A DNA stretch of 64,000 nt from Pseudomonadota bacterium (lineage in GTDB: Bacteria > Pseudomonadota > Alphaproteobacteria > Rhodobacterales > Rhodobacteraceae). The translations under genes and the position numbers were made by a program. Below the pieces are notes generated by a model. That model did not search any database. It saw only the letters and a program-made list of their open reading frames with translations, and was not told the DNA's origin. The stretch lies in contig JAIUPD010000008.1 in NCBI GenBank assembly GCA_020161615.1, positions 62,001 through 126,000 of the forward strand, read 5' to 3'. Shown here in pieces: positions 1-8,750 of this stretch (its first letter is position 1; every line of letters begins with the position of its first letter).

Positions 1-122
1 ATGAAAATCGACCACGGGTCCCTGTGCGATTGAACCAAAGCCCAAAGTGCGTAGACTCACCCACAGCACCCTGTCGAGACTCCGTGTCCCGACAGCACTC
101 CTGATCTGAACTGGTGGACATC

Positions 123-746
123 ATGACCTCGATCACAACCCTCGCTACCCGTGTTTCCGCGATTGCCTTGGCCTGTTCCCTGCCGCTCGTTCCGGCGCTT
201 GCCTCTGGCCCCGTTGCCCCGCCGCCCCCGGTTGTTGATTATGTGATGCCCGCACCGGCTTTCGACTGGGCGGGTGCCTATGGCGGTCTCAGCTATTCGT
301 CGGTGAGCGGCCGGGTCACCCAATCCCCCGGCGCCCTGCCCGATCTGGACAGCGTGAACGGCTGGGGCGCCTTCGCCGGCTACAACTGGCAGCGCGGCAA
401 TTTCGTCTTCGGCCCGGAACTGAGCTACATCGATTTCGAGGCGGGCTATGTTGGCTTCCCCGAACGCCAGCGCAACGCGCTGGAACTGCGGGCCCGTGCC
501 GGCTATGCCGTGAACAACGTGATGTTCTACGGCTTCGTCGGCGCCGCGCGCTCGGAACTCTTCGGCCTGGGCGTGTGGAACAGCCAGAACGGCGTCAGCT
601 ACGGCCTCGGCGCGCAGTTCCATGTTCGCAGCAACGTCTTCGTCGGCGTGGAAGCGGCGCGGCGCAACATGAGCGCTACCATCGGCGGTGCCAATGTCGA
701 GAACGACATTGACACGATCACGCTGCGGATCGGCTATCAGTTCTGA
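123..746 (+). CDS. outer-membrane beta-barrel protein (Opa/OmpA-like fold)
   Basis: A predicted 207-residue exported protein. The N-terminus carries a signal peptide with a hydrophobic stretch ending near ALASG, then a Pro-rich linker (VAPPPPVVDY). The body reads as alternating aromatic/polar beta strands (WAGAYGGLSYSS, WGAFAGYNWQRGNFVFGPELS, YGFVGAARSELF) and ends in the aromatic-terminated strand ITLRIGYQF, the usual BAM recognition end of outer-membrane barrels. The length suits an 8-strand barrel. I prefer the ATG at 123, preceded by a GGTGGA stretch, over the GTG at 114. It stands alone and is followed by a strong terminator. The substrate or adhesion role cannot be read from the sequence. 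Confidence 0.8.
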   Translation: MTSITTLATRVSAIALACSLPLVPALASGPVAPPPPVVDYVMPAPAFDWAGAYGGLSYSSVSGRVTQSPGALPDLDSVNGWGAFAGYNWQRGNFVFGPELSYIDFEAGYVGFPERQRNALELRARAGYAVNNVMFYGFVGAARSELFGLGVWNSQNGVSYGLGAQFHVRSNVFVGVEAARRNMSATIGGANVENDIDTITLRIGYQF

Positions 747-766
747 ACCGGTCTCTTCCGGTCTTG

Positions 767-791
767 CAGCCGCCCTTCGGGGCGGCTGTTT
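767..791 (+). terminator. intrinsic terminator of the outer-membrane protein gene
   Basis: A perfect 9-bp stem (CAGCCGCCC / GGGCGGCTG) closed by a TTCG tetraloop and followed by TTT. It lies 21 bases after the barrel gene's stop codon and just before the end of the opposing NADAR gene, so it may serve both directions. Confidence 0.85.
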
Positions 792-796
792 GCTTG

Positions 797-1252
797 TCAG
801 GGGGAGCGGCGGAGTTCGGCGCGGACCTGCATGAGCAACTGACCCAGCCGGTTCAGCCCGCTCCCGTCCGCCCCACATCCCCAGTAGAAATCGCCCGGCG
901 CATTCTCGACGATGAGCCGCTCGCCGGTTCCGAGCAGCAGGTCGCGCGGGGTCTGGTGGGTGGCGAACTTGACGCGCAGCGCGTCGAGCATGAGGCCGTC
1001 CTTGACCGCTTCCCAATCCGGCCTGAGCGGCAGGTCACGGGTCATCCCCAGCCCCTTCGCCTGTTTCGGGGTCGAGGCCCTGCGGATCCGCTCGCGATAG
1101 GCTGCGTCGTGGAACTTTTGCGCCTGGAAATAATGCTCGACACTCGGCCAATAGGTGCCGTCCATCGCCACGCCATAGGGGGCGAAGTTGGAGAATTCGG
1201 CGTAGGGGTCGGTCTGGGCGTAGAACCAGATCGTGTCGAGGGGGTGGGTCAT
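797..1252 (-). CDS. NADAR family protein (YbiA-like)
   Basis: A 151-residue protein spanning a complete NADAR domain. Family landmarks are visible: FYAQTDPYAEFSNFAPYGV near the start, the conserved WPSVEHYFQAQKF, a Lys/Arg-rich KQAKGLGM, and the C-terminal GDFYWGCGADGSGLNRLGQLLM. Characterised members (E. coli YbiA, plant RIB7) act as N-glycosidases that remove damaged riboflavin intermediates or ADP-ribose-type adducts; the substrate here is inferred from family only. The ATG is preceded by GGAG. It sits between the barrel gene and a damaged toxin-antitoxin locus, with no operon partner. Confidence 0.85.
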   Translation of the reverse strand: MTHPLDTIWFYAQTDPYAEFSNFAPYGVAMDGTYWPSVEHYFQAQKFHDAAYRERIRRASTPKQAKGLGMTRDLPLRPDWEAVKDGLMLDALRVKFATHQTPRDLLLGTGERLIVENAPGDFYWGCGADGSGLNRLGQLLMQVRAELRRSP

Positions 1253-1357
1253 GGGGGCTCCGTGGGACTGAACCCGAGGCGAGGATCCGTACCTGATCCA
1301 GCAACCGAGACTCGGCTTTCTTGGCCAAGCGTTGCGCTTCGAGCGTGACGTGTTCCG

Positions 1358-1721
1358 TCACAATTGGATAGGGCGTAGTTTCTCGCGGAACCAGACGCGA
1401 AGCACCTCGAAGTCCATGCGGCCGGACGCCACCTCAACCACCAGATCGTCAATCGGCTCTTCGTCGGGGATGGCTAGAAAATAACCGCTGCGGACAATCA
1501 GGATTTCCACGAGCAACCGGCTGCACGCTTGTTACCGTCGATGAAGCCGTGGTTGCTGACCACGCTTTCGAGGAGAGCGGCGCATTTTCTGTCAAGTCCG
1601 CGGTGATACCCGAATAGGGTCTGGCAAGCGCGGAGTCGATCAGGTGAAGACTGCTGACACCATCCCGGCCGCCATAGGACAACGCCTCGTCATGCGCCTG
1701 AAGCGCGTCCGCCAAGGTCAC
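1358..1721 (-). pseudogene. doc: Doc/Fic-family death-on-curing toxin, double frameshift
   Basis: Reading three successive frames reconstructs one Doc-type protein. The N-terminal part has ADALQAHDEALSYGGRDG and SALARPYSG. The middle has CAALLESVVSNHGFIDGNKR with the Fic/Doc catalytic motif HxFxDGNKR. The C-terminal part has LVEILIVRSGYFLAIPDEEP ending LRVWFREKLRPIQL. The frame changes near 1609-1611 (one G missing from a G run) and near 1518-1522 (one base missing after the GNKR motif). The start is GTG at 1721, just downstream of the antitoxin. Doc phosphorylates elongation factor Tu in its characterised form. Either the toxin is dead or the assembly has two indel errors; the close pairing with an intact antitoxin favours real decay. 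Confidence 0.8.
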
Positions 1722-1734
1722 TCGCTAATGCAGC

Positions 1735-1920
1735 CTACCGATCGGCGAGCCGCTTCAGCGCATCCTTGCGACGCGCGGAAACCTCCTGAATCGCGGATTG
1801 CGATTGCTTACTGTGCTTGCTGATGCCAGCAGCGGAGCCAGCCTCGACAAACCGCCCGGAAGAGGCATCGCGCTTGATCCAGCCATCCTTGACCTTGGTG
1901 ATCTGCGAGGTGGATTTCAT
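1735..1920 (-). CDS. small antitoxin-like protein paired with Doc
   Basis: A 61-residue, very basic protein beginning MKSTSQITKVKDGWIKRDASSGRFVEAG and ending VSARRKDALKRLADR. Its position 13 bases upstream of the doc remnant and its size match the small partner that accompanies Doc toxins in Rhodobacterales; it does not look like classical Phd. I chose the ATG at 1920; an in-frame ATG at 1932 would add four residues. With the toxin frameshifted the antitoxin may be an orphan in the course of loss. The gene lies just downstream of dxs on the same strand, so it could be read through from that operon. Confidence 0.6.
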   Translation of the reverse strand: MKSTSQITKVKDGWIKRDASSGRFVEAGSAAGISKHSKQSQSAIQEVSARRKDALKRLADR

Positions 1921-1996
1921 GTTCAGCGGCATCCGGCGTGTCCCTATCGACAAGAATATGCGCTCGGTCCGTCACGTTCTCAAGAGGCGGATGCGT

Positions 1997-3925
1997 TCAG
2001 GCCCTTTTCACCCCGATCCGCGCGACGCCCAGCACATCCAGCACCTTGGCCTCGATATCCGCCGCGGTCAGACCCGCGGCCTCGTACATCTGGTCGGGCG
2101 AGGCCTGGTCGATGAACATATCGGGCAGCACCATCGAGCGGTATTTGAGGCCGGTGTCGAAGACGCCTTCCTCGGCCAGCAATTGCGCGACATGGCTGCC
2201 GAAGCCGCCGACGGCGCCCTCTTCGATGGTGATCAGCGCCTCGTGCCCGGCGGCGAGCTTCAGGATCAGGTCGCGGTCCAGCGGTTTGGCGAAGCGGGCG
2301 TCAGCGACGGTGGGCGAGATGCCCCGGGCATCGAGCGCCTCGGCGGCTTTCATCACCTCGGCCAGACGGGTGCCGAAGGACAGGATCGCCACGCGCTTGC
2401 CCTCGCGGATCATGCGGCCGCGGCCGATCTCCAACGGAATGCCGCGTTCGGGCATCTCCACCCCCACGCCCTCGCCCCGCGGGAAGCGGAAGGCGATGGG
2501 GCCCGAGTCATGCGCGGCGGCCGTGGCGACCATATGGACCAGTTCGGCCTCATCCGCGGCGGCCATGACCACGAAACCGGGCAGGTTGGCCAGATAGGCC
2601 ACGTCGAAGGACCCGGCATGCGTGGCGCCATCGGCGCCGACCAGCCCCGCGCGGTCGATGGCGAAGCGCACCGGCAGGCCCTGCAGCGCCACGTCATGCA
2701 CCACCTGATCGTAACCGCGCTGCAGGAAGGTGGAATACATGGCGCAGAAGGGCTTCAGCCCCCCGGCGGCGAGACCGGCGCAGAAGGTCACGCCATGCTG
2801 TTCGGCAATCCCCACGTCGAACGTGCGGCTGGGGAATCGCTCGGCGAACAGGTTCAGGCCGGTGCCGTCGGGCATGGCGGCGGTGACGGCGACGATCTTG
2901 TCATCCGCCTCGCCCTCGCGGATCAGCGATTGCGCGAAGACCTTGGTGTAGCTGGGCGCGTTCGAGGGCGCCTTGTGCTGCTTGCCGGTGATCACGTCGA
3001 ATCTGGCCGTGGCATGACCCTTGTCCGCCGCCATCTCGGCCGGGCGATAGCCCTTGCCTTTCTTGGTCAGCACATGGATCAGCGTGGGCCCGGTGGCCCG
3101 GGCGTGCAGCGTGCGCAGGACGGAAAGCAGCGTCTCCATGTCATGCCCGTCGATGGGACCGACGTAGTGGAAGCCCAGCTCCTCGAACATCGTGCCGCCG
3201 ACGGTCATGTGCTTGAGCATGTCCTTGGCCCGGCGCGCACCCTCTTGCAGGGGCGGGGGCAGCAGGCCCAGCGCGCCCTTGGCGGCGGCCTTGAGGTCCT
3301 GCAAGGGCTTCTCGGCATAGAGGCGCGACAGATAGGACGACAGCGCCCCGGTCGGCGGCGCGATCGACATCTCGTTGTCGTTGAGGATGACGAACATCCG
3401 CTTGCCCAGATGGCCGGCGTTGTTCATCGCCTCGAAGGCCATGCCGGCGGACATCGACCCGTCGCCGATCACCGCGATGGCATCGCCCAGCGCGGGCTCG
3501 GGCGTGCCGCCCAGATCATGCGCGACCTTGAAGCCCAAAGCGGCGGAAATCGAGGTGGAGCTATGCGCGGCGCCGAACGGATCATAGGGCGATTCCGCCC
3601 GCTTGGTGAAACCCGACAACCCGTCCTTCATCCGCAGGGTGCGGATGCGGTCGCGGCGCCCGGTCAGGATCTTGTGCGGATAGCTTTGATGCGAGACGTC
3701 CCAGATCAGCCGGTCGCGCGGCGTGTCGAAGACCGCGTGCAGCGCGACCGTCAGCTCGACGACCCCCAGCCCCGCCCCCAGATGCCCGCCGGTTTCGGAA
3801 ACCGCGCTGATCGTCTCGGCCCGCAGCTCATCCGCCACCTGTTTGAGCTGCGCATCCGTCAGGCGCTTCAGATCGGCCGGGCCGTGCACGCGGTCGAGGA
3901 GGGGCGTGGCGGGTCGGGTACTCAT
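1997..3925 (-). CDS. dxs: 1-deoxy-D-xylulose-5-phosphate synthase
   Basis: A 642-residue thiamine-diphosphate enzyme that condenses pyruvate and glyceraldehyde 3-phosphate, the first step of the MEP isoprenoid pathway. Visible landmarks: the N-terminal [18 protein letters not shown] (about 46-63), the HSSTS segment at about 121, the thiamine-binding [18 protein letters not shown] from about 154 with the following LNDNEMS, and the central transketolase domain with [15 protein letters not shown]. Length is normal for the family. It is the last gene of hdac-xseB-ispA-dxs, 12 bases after ispA, so the products of steps 1 and farnesyl elongation are made together to feed quinone, carotenoid or bacteriochlorophyll tails. 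Confidence 0.97.
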   Translation of the reverse strand: MSTRPATPLLDRVHGPADLKRLTDAQLKQVADELRAETISAVSETGGHLGAGLGVVELTVALHAVFDTPRDRLIWDVSHQSYPHKILTGRRDRIRTLRMKDGLSGFTKRAESPYDPFGAAHSSTSISAALGFKVAHDLGGTPEPALGDAIAVIGDGSMSAGMAFEAMNNAGHLGKRMFVILNDNEMSIAPPTGALSSYLSRLYAEKPLQDLKAAAKGALGLLPPPLQEGARRAKDMLKHMTVGGTMFEELGFHYVGPIDGHDMETLLSVLRTLHARATGPTLIHVLTKKGKGYRPAEMAADKGHATARFDVITGKQHKAPSNAPSYTKVFAQSLIREGEADDKIVAVTAAMPDGTGLNLFAERFPSRTFDVGIAEQHGVTFCAGLAAGGLKPFCAMYSTFLQRGYDQVVHDVALQGLPVRFAIDRAGLVGADGATHAGSFDVAYLANLPGFVVMAAADEAELVHMVATAAAHDSGPIAFRFPRGEGVGVEMPERGIPLEIGRGRMIREGKRVAILSFGTRLAEVMKAAEALDARGISPTVADARFAKPLDRDLILKLAAGHEALITIEEGAVGGFGSHVAQLLAEEGVFDTGLKYRSMVLPDMFIDQASPDQMYEAAGLTAADIEAKVLDVLGVARIGVKRA

Positions 3926-3937
3926 GGGCGCTCCGGG

Positions 3938-4789
3938 TTACTTGTCGCGGCTGATAACGAAACGGGCCGCTTCGCGCAAGGAATCGGCCCGCGAGCCATA
4001 GGGTGCCAGAGCCTCCCCCGCCTGGGAAATCAATTCCCGGGCACGGGCGCGGGCCGGTTCCAGCCCCAGCAGCGAAACGAAGGTCGCCTTGCCCGCCGCC
4101 GCGTCCTTCTGCAGCCGCTTGCCGGCGGTCGCGGCATCGCCCTCGGTATCCAAGATGTCGTCGGCGATCTGAAAGGCAAGGCCCAGCGCTGTGGCATAGG
4201 CGGCCAATGGCGCGGGATCGGCGCCGGCCAGGATCGGCCCGGTCAGGCAGGACCAGCCGAAGAGCGCGCCGGTCTTGCCCTGTTGCAGATGGACGATCTG
4301 CTCCAGCGTCAAGGGGGCGGCGGCGGTCTCGGCCGCGATGTCCAGCGCCTGACCCAGCACCATCCCCTCGGCCCCCGCAGCGCGGGCCAGCGCGGCGGTC
4401 AGCCCCGCATGCCCCGTCTCGGCGCAGAGCTGGAAGGCCAGGGATTGCAGGGCGTCACCGGCCAGGATCGCGGTGGCCTCGTCGAAGGCCACATGCACCG
4501 TAGGGCGGCCACGGCGCAGGTCGTCGTCGTCCATCGCCGGCAGATCGTCATGCACCAGCGAATAGGCGTGCATCGCTTCGATGGCGGCGGCCGCGTTCAG
4601 CGCGACATCCCGCGCGATGCCGTGCAACCCGCAGGATTCGAGCACCAGATAGCCCCTCAGCCCCTTGCCGCCGTGCAGCGCATGGGCCATGGCCGCCTGC
4701 ACCCGGCTCTCGGGCAGGGCCTCCAGCGCCCGCGCCAGCCGCCCGGCCACGGCCAGCGAGGCGGCGGTCAGATCGGCAGGAAAGCTCAT
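3938..4789 (-). CDS. ispA: polyprenyl synthase (farnesyl/geranylgeranyl diphosphate synthase)
   Basis: A 283-residue trans-isoprenyl diphosphate synthase. It carries the first Asp-rich motif DDLPAMDDDDLRRGRPT and the second DDILD (LAFQIADDILDTEGDAAT), plus GKGLRGYLVLESCG at the substrate-binding N-terminus. These bind Mg-diphosphate of the allylic substrate and IPP. The start is the ATG at 4789, which overlaps the xseB stop by four bases (ATGA); a longer reading frame to 4885 is only overlap with xseB. Chain length (C15 against C20) cannot be decided with certainty from the sequence, but the context with dxs and xseB matches ispA. Confidence 0.93.
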   Translation of the reverse strand: MSFPADLTAASLAVAGRLARALEALPESRVQAAMAHALHGGKGLRGYLVLESCGLHGIARDVALNAAAAIEAMHAYSLVHDDLPAMDDDDLRRGRPTVHVAFDEATAILAGDALQSLAFQLCAETGHAGLTAALARAAGAEGMVLGQALDIAAETAAAPLTLEQIVHLQQGKTGALFGWSCLTGPILAGADPAPLAAYATALGLAFQIADDILDTEGDAATAGKRLQKDAAAGKATFVSLLGLEPARARARELISQAGEALAPYGSRADSLREAARFVISRDK

Positions 4790-5022
4790 TTTGCGTCGAA
4801 GGGCGCGGTGCCGTTGGGCTCGCCATTCTCGGCCAGGGTGATCTGCTCGATCCGGGCCTGGGCCTGGGCGAGCTTGGCCTCGCAATGCTTCTTCAGTTTG
4901 GCGCCATGATCATAGAGGTCGATGGATTTCTCCAGATCGACCTGGCCGCTTTCCAGCTGCCCCACCACCTGTTCGAGGGCGCGCAGGGCCTCCTCGAAGG
5001 ACATTTCGCTCACGTCTTTCAT
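4786..5022 (-). CDS. xseB: exodeoxyribonuclease VII small subunit
   Basis: A 78-residue protein with the family's helical core: MSFEEALRALEQVVGQLESG followed by VDLEKSIDLYDHGAKLKKHC. XseB associates with XseA to form exonuclease VII, which degrades single-stranded DNA. Size is typical. It overlaps the hdac stop by four bases upstream and the ispA start by four bases downstream, so the three are translationally coupled. The large subunit gene xseA is not in this window. Confidence 0.94.
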   Translation of the reverse strand: MKDVSEMSFEEALRALEQVVGQLESGQVDLEKSIDLYDHGAKLKKHCEAKLAQAQARIEQITLAENGEPNGTAPFDAK

Positions 5023-5954
5023 GCGCCCCGCTCCATCAACACCCGGACATGCGCCGCGGTCGAGGCCGCCAGCGCGTCGAGGTTATAGCCCCCTTCCAGA
5101 ACGCTGACCACCCGGCCCCCGGCATGGGCATCGGCCAGATCGCAGATCCGGTGGGTGATCCAGCTGAAATCCGCCTCGGTCAGGTTGAGCTGGGCCAGCG
5201 GATCATCGCGATGCGCGTCGAACCCGGCCGAGACGAGGATCAGCTCCGGCTTGAAGGCCTCGACCCGGGGAAAGACCTGCGCCTCCCAGGCGGCGCGAAA
5301 GGCGGGACCCTCGGTGCCGGGGGGCAGCGGCAGGTTGAGGATCGTGCCATGCGGGCCGGTTTCCTCGGCCCGGCCCGTCCCCGGCCAGAGCGGGAATTGA
5401 TGCGAGCTGACGAACAGCGCGCGCGGCTCACGCTGCAGCAGATCCTGCGTGCCATTGCCGTGGTGGACGTCGAAATCGAGGACCGCGACACGGCTCAGCC
5501 CGTGATGGTCGAGCGCCCGCTTGGCAGCGATGGCGATTGTACCGAAAAGGCAGAAACCCATCGGCGTCGCGGTCTCGGCATGATGGCCGGGCGGGCGGAT
5601 CGCGGCAAAGGCGTTCCGGGCCTCGCCCGCCATCACCGCATCGAGCGCCGCATTCAGCGCGCCGACCCCGGCCAGCGCCGCCCCCCAGGAACCCGGCGAG
5701 ACCCAGGTGTCGGGGTCGAGCTGATGGGCGCCTTCGGCCGGAATGCTCGCCCTGATCCGCGCGACATAGGCCTCGGGGTGGCAGCGAAGCAACTCCGAGA
5801 CCGGCGCAGGCGGCGCCTGCCGCCGCTCGAGCGTGGCGAAGTCGGCGGCATCCAACGCGGCGAGGATCGCGCCGAGACGCTCCACCCGCTCGGGGTGGCC
5901 GGGGGGCGTGATGTGCGACAGGCAGGCGGGATCGGTGAAGAAGAGGGTGCTCAT
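5019..5954 (-). CDS. histone deacetylase family protein (class II, AcuC/HdaH-like)
   Basis: A 311-residue arginase-deacetylase-fold amidohydrolase. Zinc and catalytic landmarks are present: AIRPPGHHAETATPMGFCLF with the tandem His pair, VAVLDFDVHHGNGTQDLL giving Asp and His zinc ligands, SAGFDAHRDDPLAQLNL giving the third ligand, and LEGGYNLDALA with the conserved Tyr. Bacterial members remove acetyl groups from polyamines, acetoin-pathway intermediates or protein lysines; the substrate is not deducible. It is the first gene of the hdac-xseB-ispA-dxs unit, where it is a common but functionally unexplained leader in Rhodobacterales. Confidence 0.9.
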   Translation of the reverse strand: MSTLFFTDPACLSHITPPGHPERVERLGAILAALDAADFATLERRQAPPAPVSELLRCHPEAYVARIRASIPAEGAHQLDPDTWVSPGSWGAALAGVGALNAALDAVMAGEARNAFAAIRPPGHHAETATPMGFCLFGTIAIAAKRALDHHGLSRVAVLDFDVHHGNGTQDLLQREPRALFVSSHQFPLWPGTGRAEETGPHGTILNLPLPPGTEGPAFRAAWEAQVFPRVEAFKPELILVSAGFDAHRDDPLAQLNLTEADFSWITHRICDLADAHAGGRVVSVLEGGYNLDALAASTAAHVRVLMERGA

Positions 5955-6073
5955 GGCGCGAGGCTATCCCCGCGCCGTACCCGGTTCAAGCGCGGCGGGG
6001 TGGCGCCAGAAGGGCGTATTTGAGGCAGAATGAAAGGGCGGGTGCGACGCGGACAATTTTAATCAAAATCGCG

Positions 6074-6105
6074 CATCTTTGCGCTGCAAATATCCTCGGG
6101 GGGTG
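6074..6105 (+). repeat. dispersed CATCTTTG...CAAATATCC repeat, copy 1
   Basis: Reads CATCTTTGCGCTGCAAATAT then CCTCGGGGGGTG. It shares a core with the copies at 36502 and 58779 (reverse). A GC-rich hairpin follows 18 bases downstream. It lies between hslU and hdac, both on the minus strand. Confidence 0.8.
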
Positions 6106-6123
6106 AATTGGCCGACAGGCCAA

Positions 6124-6153
6124 GAGGGGGGCAGAAGGCCCCCCTCCCTTTTT
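6124..6153 (+). terminator. hairpin with T-run next to the dispersed repeat
   Basis: A perfect 9-bp stem GAGGGGGGC / GCCCCCCTC with a 5-base loop; a T-run at 6149-6153 follows after CCC. The T-run is on the + strand, although both flanking genes are on the minus strand, so it would stop antisense transcription or act as part of the repeat unit rather than as the hslU terminator. Confidence 0.6.
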
Positions 6154-6170
6154 CGTCAAGGACGCCCCGA

Positions 6171-7469
6171 TCAGAGAACGTAGCGGCTCAGATCCGCCGA
6201 GCGGGACAATTCGCCGATATTCGCCTCGACATAAGCGGCATCGACCACCACCGCCTGCCCGCCGCGGTCCGGGGCGGCGAAGGAGAGTTCCTCGAACACC
6301 CGCTCCATCACCGTATAGAGCCGGCGCGCGCCGATGTTCTCGACCGAGCGATTCACTTCGGCGGCGATGGCGGCGAGCGCGCGGATCCCGTCTTCGGTGA
6401 AGCTGACGCCCACCTCCTCGGTCTGCATCAGCGCCGCGTATTGGCGGGTCAGCGCGTTGTCCGTCTCGGTCAGGATGCGGACGAAATCGTCCTCGGTCAG
6501 CGCCCTGAGCTCCACCCGGATCGGCAGGCGGCCCTGCAGTTCGGGCAGCAGATCCGAGGGTTTCGCCACATGGAAGGCGCCCGAGGCGATGAAGAGGATA
6601 TGGTCGGTCTTGACCGGGCCGTGCTTGGTGGAAACCGTCGTGCCCTCGATCAGCGGCAGCAGGTCGCGCTGCACGCCTTCGCGGCTGACATCGGCGCCGC
6701 GGGTTTCGGCCCGGGCGCAGACCTTGTCGATCTCGTCGAGGAAGACGATTCCGTTCTGTTCGACCGCCTCCAGTGCCGCGGCCTTGACCGCTTCCTCGTC
6801 CAGCAGCTTGTCGGCTTCCTCGCTCAGCAGGATGTCGTGGCTTTCCGCCACGCTCATCCGCTTCTTGACCTTGCGTCCACCAAAGGCCTTGCCGAAGAGG
6901 TCGCCCAAGTTCATCCCCTGCGCCGGCATCCCCGGCAGTTCCAGCATCGGCATCGAGGGCGCGGCCTCGGCCAGTTCCAGCTCGATCATCGTGTCGTCAA
7001 GCTCGCCCGCGCGCAGCTTCTTGCGAAACAGGTCCCGCGTGCCCGCGCGGGACTCGGTCCCGGCGATGGCGTCGAGCACCCGTTCCTCGGCATTCTGCTG
7101 GGCCCGGGCGCGGACATCCTCGCGCATCGCCTCGCGGGTCATGATCATCGCCGCATCGACCAGATCGCGGATGATCTGTTCGACGTCCCGGCCGACATAG
7201 CCCACTTCGGTGAATTTGGTCGCCTCGACCTTCAGGAACGGCGCCTTGGCGAGCTTGGCCAGACGGCGGCTGATCTCGGTCTTGCCGACGCCGGTCGGGC
7301 CGATCATCAGGATGTTCTTCGGGTAGACCTCATCCCTCAGATCGGCGCTCAGCTGCTTCCGGCGCCAGCGGTTCCTGAGCGCCACGGCGACGGCGCGCTT
7401 GGCCTCGGCCTGGCCGATGATGAAACGGTCGAGTTCCGAGACGATTTCGCGGGGGGTGAGGTCGGTCAT
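6171..7469 (-). CDS. hslU: HslUV protease ATPase subunit (ClpY)
   Basis: A 432-residue AAA+ unfoldase that feeds substrates to the HslV peptidase. The N-terminus [22 protein letters not shown] is typical; Walker A is [13 protein letters not shown] at about 57-69, Walker B is [12 protein letters not shown] in the middle, and the pore GYVGRDVE motif is present. The C-terminal end DLSRYVL is the tail that inserts into HslV. I take the ATG at 7469, preceded by AAGGACG, and reject the extra 35 residues upstream. Unusually it is not directly behind hslV: an antisense brnT-brnA pair separates them, so it needs its own promoter; a sigma32-like candidate lies at about 7505-7526. Confidence 0.97.
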   Translation of the reverse strand: MTDLTPREIVSELDRFIIGQAEAKRAVAVALRNRWRRKQLSADLRDEVYPKNILMIGPTGVGKTEISRRLAKLAKAPFLKVEATKFTEVGYVGRDVEQIIRDLVDAAMIMTREAMREDVRARAQQNAEERVLDAIAGTESRAGTRDLFRKKLRAGELDDTMIELELAEAAPSMPMLELPGMPAQGMNLGDLFGKAFGGRKVKKRMSVAESHDILLSEEADKLLDEEAVKAAALEAVEQNGIVFLDEIDKVCARAETRGADVSREGVQRDLLPLIEGTTVSTKHGPVKTDHILFIASGAFHVAKPSDLLPELQGRLPIRVELRALTEDDFVRILTETDNALTRQYAALMQTEEVGVSFTEDGIRALAAIAAEVNRSVENIGARRLYTVMERVFEELSFAAPDRGGQAVVVDAAYVEANIGELSRSADLSRYVL

Positions 7470-7550
7470 GGGGCGTCCTTGGTCGGCTGCGAGGGTCAGA
7501 TACGCATCGGAAGGGCCGGTTTGAAGGGGCTTGTCCGAGAGAGGAGCGAT

Positions 7551-7575
7551 TGTATATACAGTTTGTATGGACAAT
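7551..7575 (+). promoter_or_regulatory. candidate BrnA operator/promoter upstream of brnT
   Basis: The perfect palindrome TGTATATACA at 7551-7560 is followed by TTTGTATGGACAA, which repeats the TGTAT half. It is an AT-rich island in a GC-rich genome, about 80-90 bases upstream of brnT. BrnA is a ribbon-helix-helix protein that represses its own operon in Brucella, so an operator is expected here; the exact site is inferred. Confidence 0.5.
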
Positions 7576-7641
7576 GAGCGCCGTTAGGCATTCGGAAACC
7601 AGGGTCGCGCATGCTGCATCCGTCACGGGACGCGGGATGCG

Positions 7642-7935
7642 ATGTTCGAATGGGACGAGGCCAAACGGCAAGCGACGATCGAGAAGCATGGTTTCGACTT
7701 TGTCGAGGCAACTGAGGTGCTTATTGCACCTCATGTTCTGCTGGAGACCCGAAGCGAACAGGAAATTCGGCAGATTGCCATTGGGCCACTGGGCAAGGAC
7801 CTGGTTGCCGTCGTGTTTACCAGAAGGTTCGAGAATTTTCGCCTGATCACCGTGAGAAAGGCCAGACGCCGTGAGCGAGAGTACTATCAAACGCTACACC
7901 CTGGAACAAATCCGGGCGATGAAAAGCCTCACTGA
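7642..7935 (+). CDS. brnT: BrnT family ribonuclease toxin
   Basis: A 97-residue RelE-fold toxin. Family signatures are clear: MFEWDEAKRQATIEKHGFDF at the start, LIAPHVLLE, then the core LVAVVFTRRFENFRLITVRKARRREREYY, which holds the conserved RLIT.RKA.RRE..YY motif. BrnT cleaves RNA and arrests growth; BrnA neutralises it. It is inserted between hslV and hslU on the opposite strand to both. The brnA reading frame overlaps its 3' end by 65 bases, so the two are translationally coupled with the toxin first, which is the normal order for this family. Confidence 0.9.
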   Translation: MFEWDEAKRQATIEKHGFDFVEATEVLIAPHVLLETRSEQEIRQIAIGPLGKDLVAVVFTRRFENFRLITVRKARRREREYYQTLHPGTNPGDEKPH

Positions 7936-8164
7936 CTGGGACCGGGTTCGGCGCAATGACGAGGCCGGGATCGAGCTCGAACCCGATGAGGACGAGTTCG
8001 AGGTCGACTGGACCTCGGCCCGCTGGGTCATCCCCGAGCCGAAGCAGATGATCTCGCTCCGGCTCGACCCTGATATCCTCGCCTTCTTCAAGGCCGAGGG
8101 GCGCGGCTATCAGACCCGCATCAACGCCGTGCTCCGCGCCTATATGGAGGCGCAGAAGCGCTGA
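7871..8164 (+). CDS. brnA: BrnA family antitoxin
   Basis: A 97-residue protein with the BrnA layout: an N-terminal region IKRYTLEQIRAMKSLTDWDR that contacts the toxin, an acidic linker (ELEPDEDEFEVDW), and a C-terminal ribbon-helix-helix DNA-binding part KQMISLRLDPDILAFFKAEG then YQTRINAVLRAYM. Start is GTG at 7871, chosen because a later ATG would remove the conserved IKRYTLEQI segment. Its stop codon abuts the hslV stop with no spacer (TGATCA). It probably represses the brnTA promoter together with BrnT. Confidence 0.9.
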   Translation: MSESTIKRYTLEQIRAMKSLTDWDRVRRNDEAGIELEPDEDEFEVDWTSARWVIPEPKQMISLRLDPDILAFFKAEGRGYQTRINAVLRAYMEAQKR

Positions 8165-8722
8165 TCACTTGCGGATTGTCTCCACCGTGAGATTGCCGTT
8201 GGTGTAGACGCAGATCGAGGCGGCGATCTCCATCGCCTTGCGGGCGATCCTTTCGCCCTCCCAATCCGTCTCCATCAGCCCGCGCGCGGCGGCGGCGGCG
8301 AAATTGCCGCCCGAGCCGATGGCGGCGATGTCATGCTCGGGCTCCAGCACGTCCCCGGCGCCGGTCACCACCAGCAATTCGGCGCCATCGGTGACGATCA
8401 GCATCGCCTCCAGGTTCCGCAGGTATTTGTCGGTGCGCCAGTCCTTGGCCAGTTCGACGCAGGCGCGGGCCAGCTGGCCGGGCATCGCCTCCAGCTTTTT
8501 CTCCAGCCGGTCCAGCAGGGTGAAGGCGTCGGCGGTCGAGCCCGCGAAACCCACCACGATCTCGCGCCCCGGCGGGCCGATGCGGCGGACCTTGCGGGCC
8601 GAGCCCTTGATGACCGTCTGGCCCAGGCTCACCTGCCCGTCGCCCGCGACCACCACCTCGCCGCCGCGGCGCACGGCCAGGATCGTCGTGCCGTGCCAGC
8701 CGGGAAATTTGTCTTCTGCCAT
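8165..8722 (-). CDS. hslV: HslUV protease peptidase subunit (ClpQ)
   Basis: A 185-residue proteasome-like N-terminal nucleophile hydrolase. The catalytic threonine is in [13 protein letters not shown]; cleavage of about 11 residues exposes TTILAV. The C-terminal end [17 protein letters not shown] is typical. Two HslV rings pair with HslU. An alphaproteobacterial leader of about this length before the Thr is normal. Upstream on the minus strand there is a sigma32-like promoter, fitting heat-shock control. The downstream neighbour is the convergent brnA instead of hslU. Confidence 0.97.
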   Translation of the reverse strand: MAEDKFPGWHGTTILAVRRGGEVVVAGDGQVSLGQTVIKGSARKVRRIGPPGREIVVGFAGSTADAFTLLDRLEKKLEAMPGQLARACVELAKDWRTDKYLRNLEAMLIVTDGAELLVVTGAGDVLEPEHDIAAIGSGGNFAAAAARGLMETDWEGERIARKAMEIAASICVYTNGNLTVETIRK

Positions 8723-8750
8723 GGGGAAAACCCTTTCGCTGTCTGCCGCC

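Noticed and set aside
1..122. A short reading frame from the first base (10 codons)
   Set aside because: No ribosome-binding site or conservation signal can be seen; it ends at TGA and looks accidental.
1817..4909. A 1030-residue open frame on the + strand opposite dxs and ispA
   Set aside because: It is the antisense of high-GC genes: long runs of Arg/Gly/His/Gln with no domain, and dxs, ispA and xseB on the other strand are certain.
7600..8200. A transposon or insertion sequence carrying brnTA
   Set aside because: No transposase gene, terminal inverted repeats or target duplication were found at the borders.
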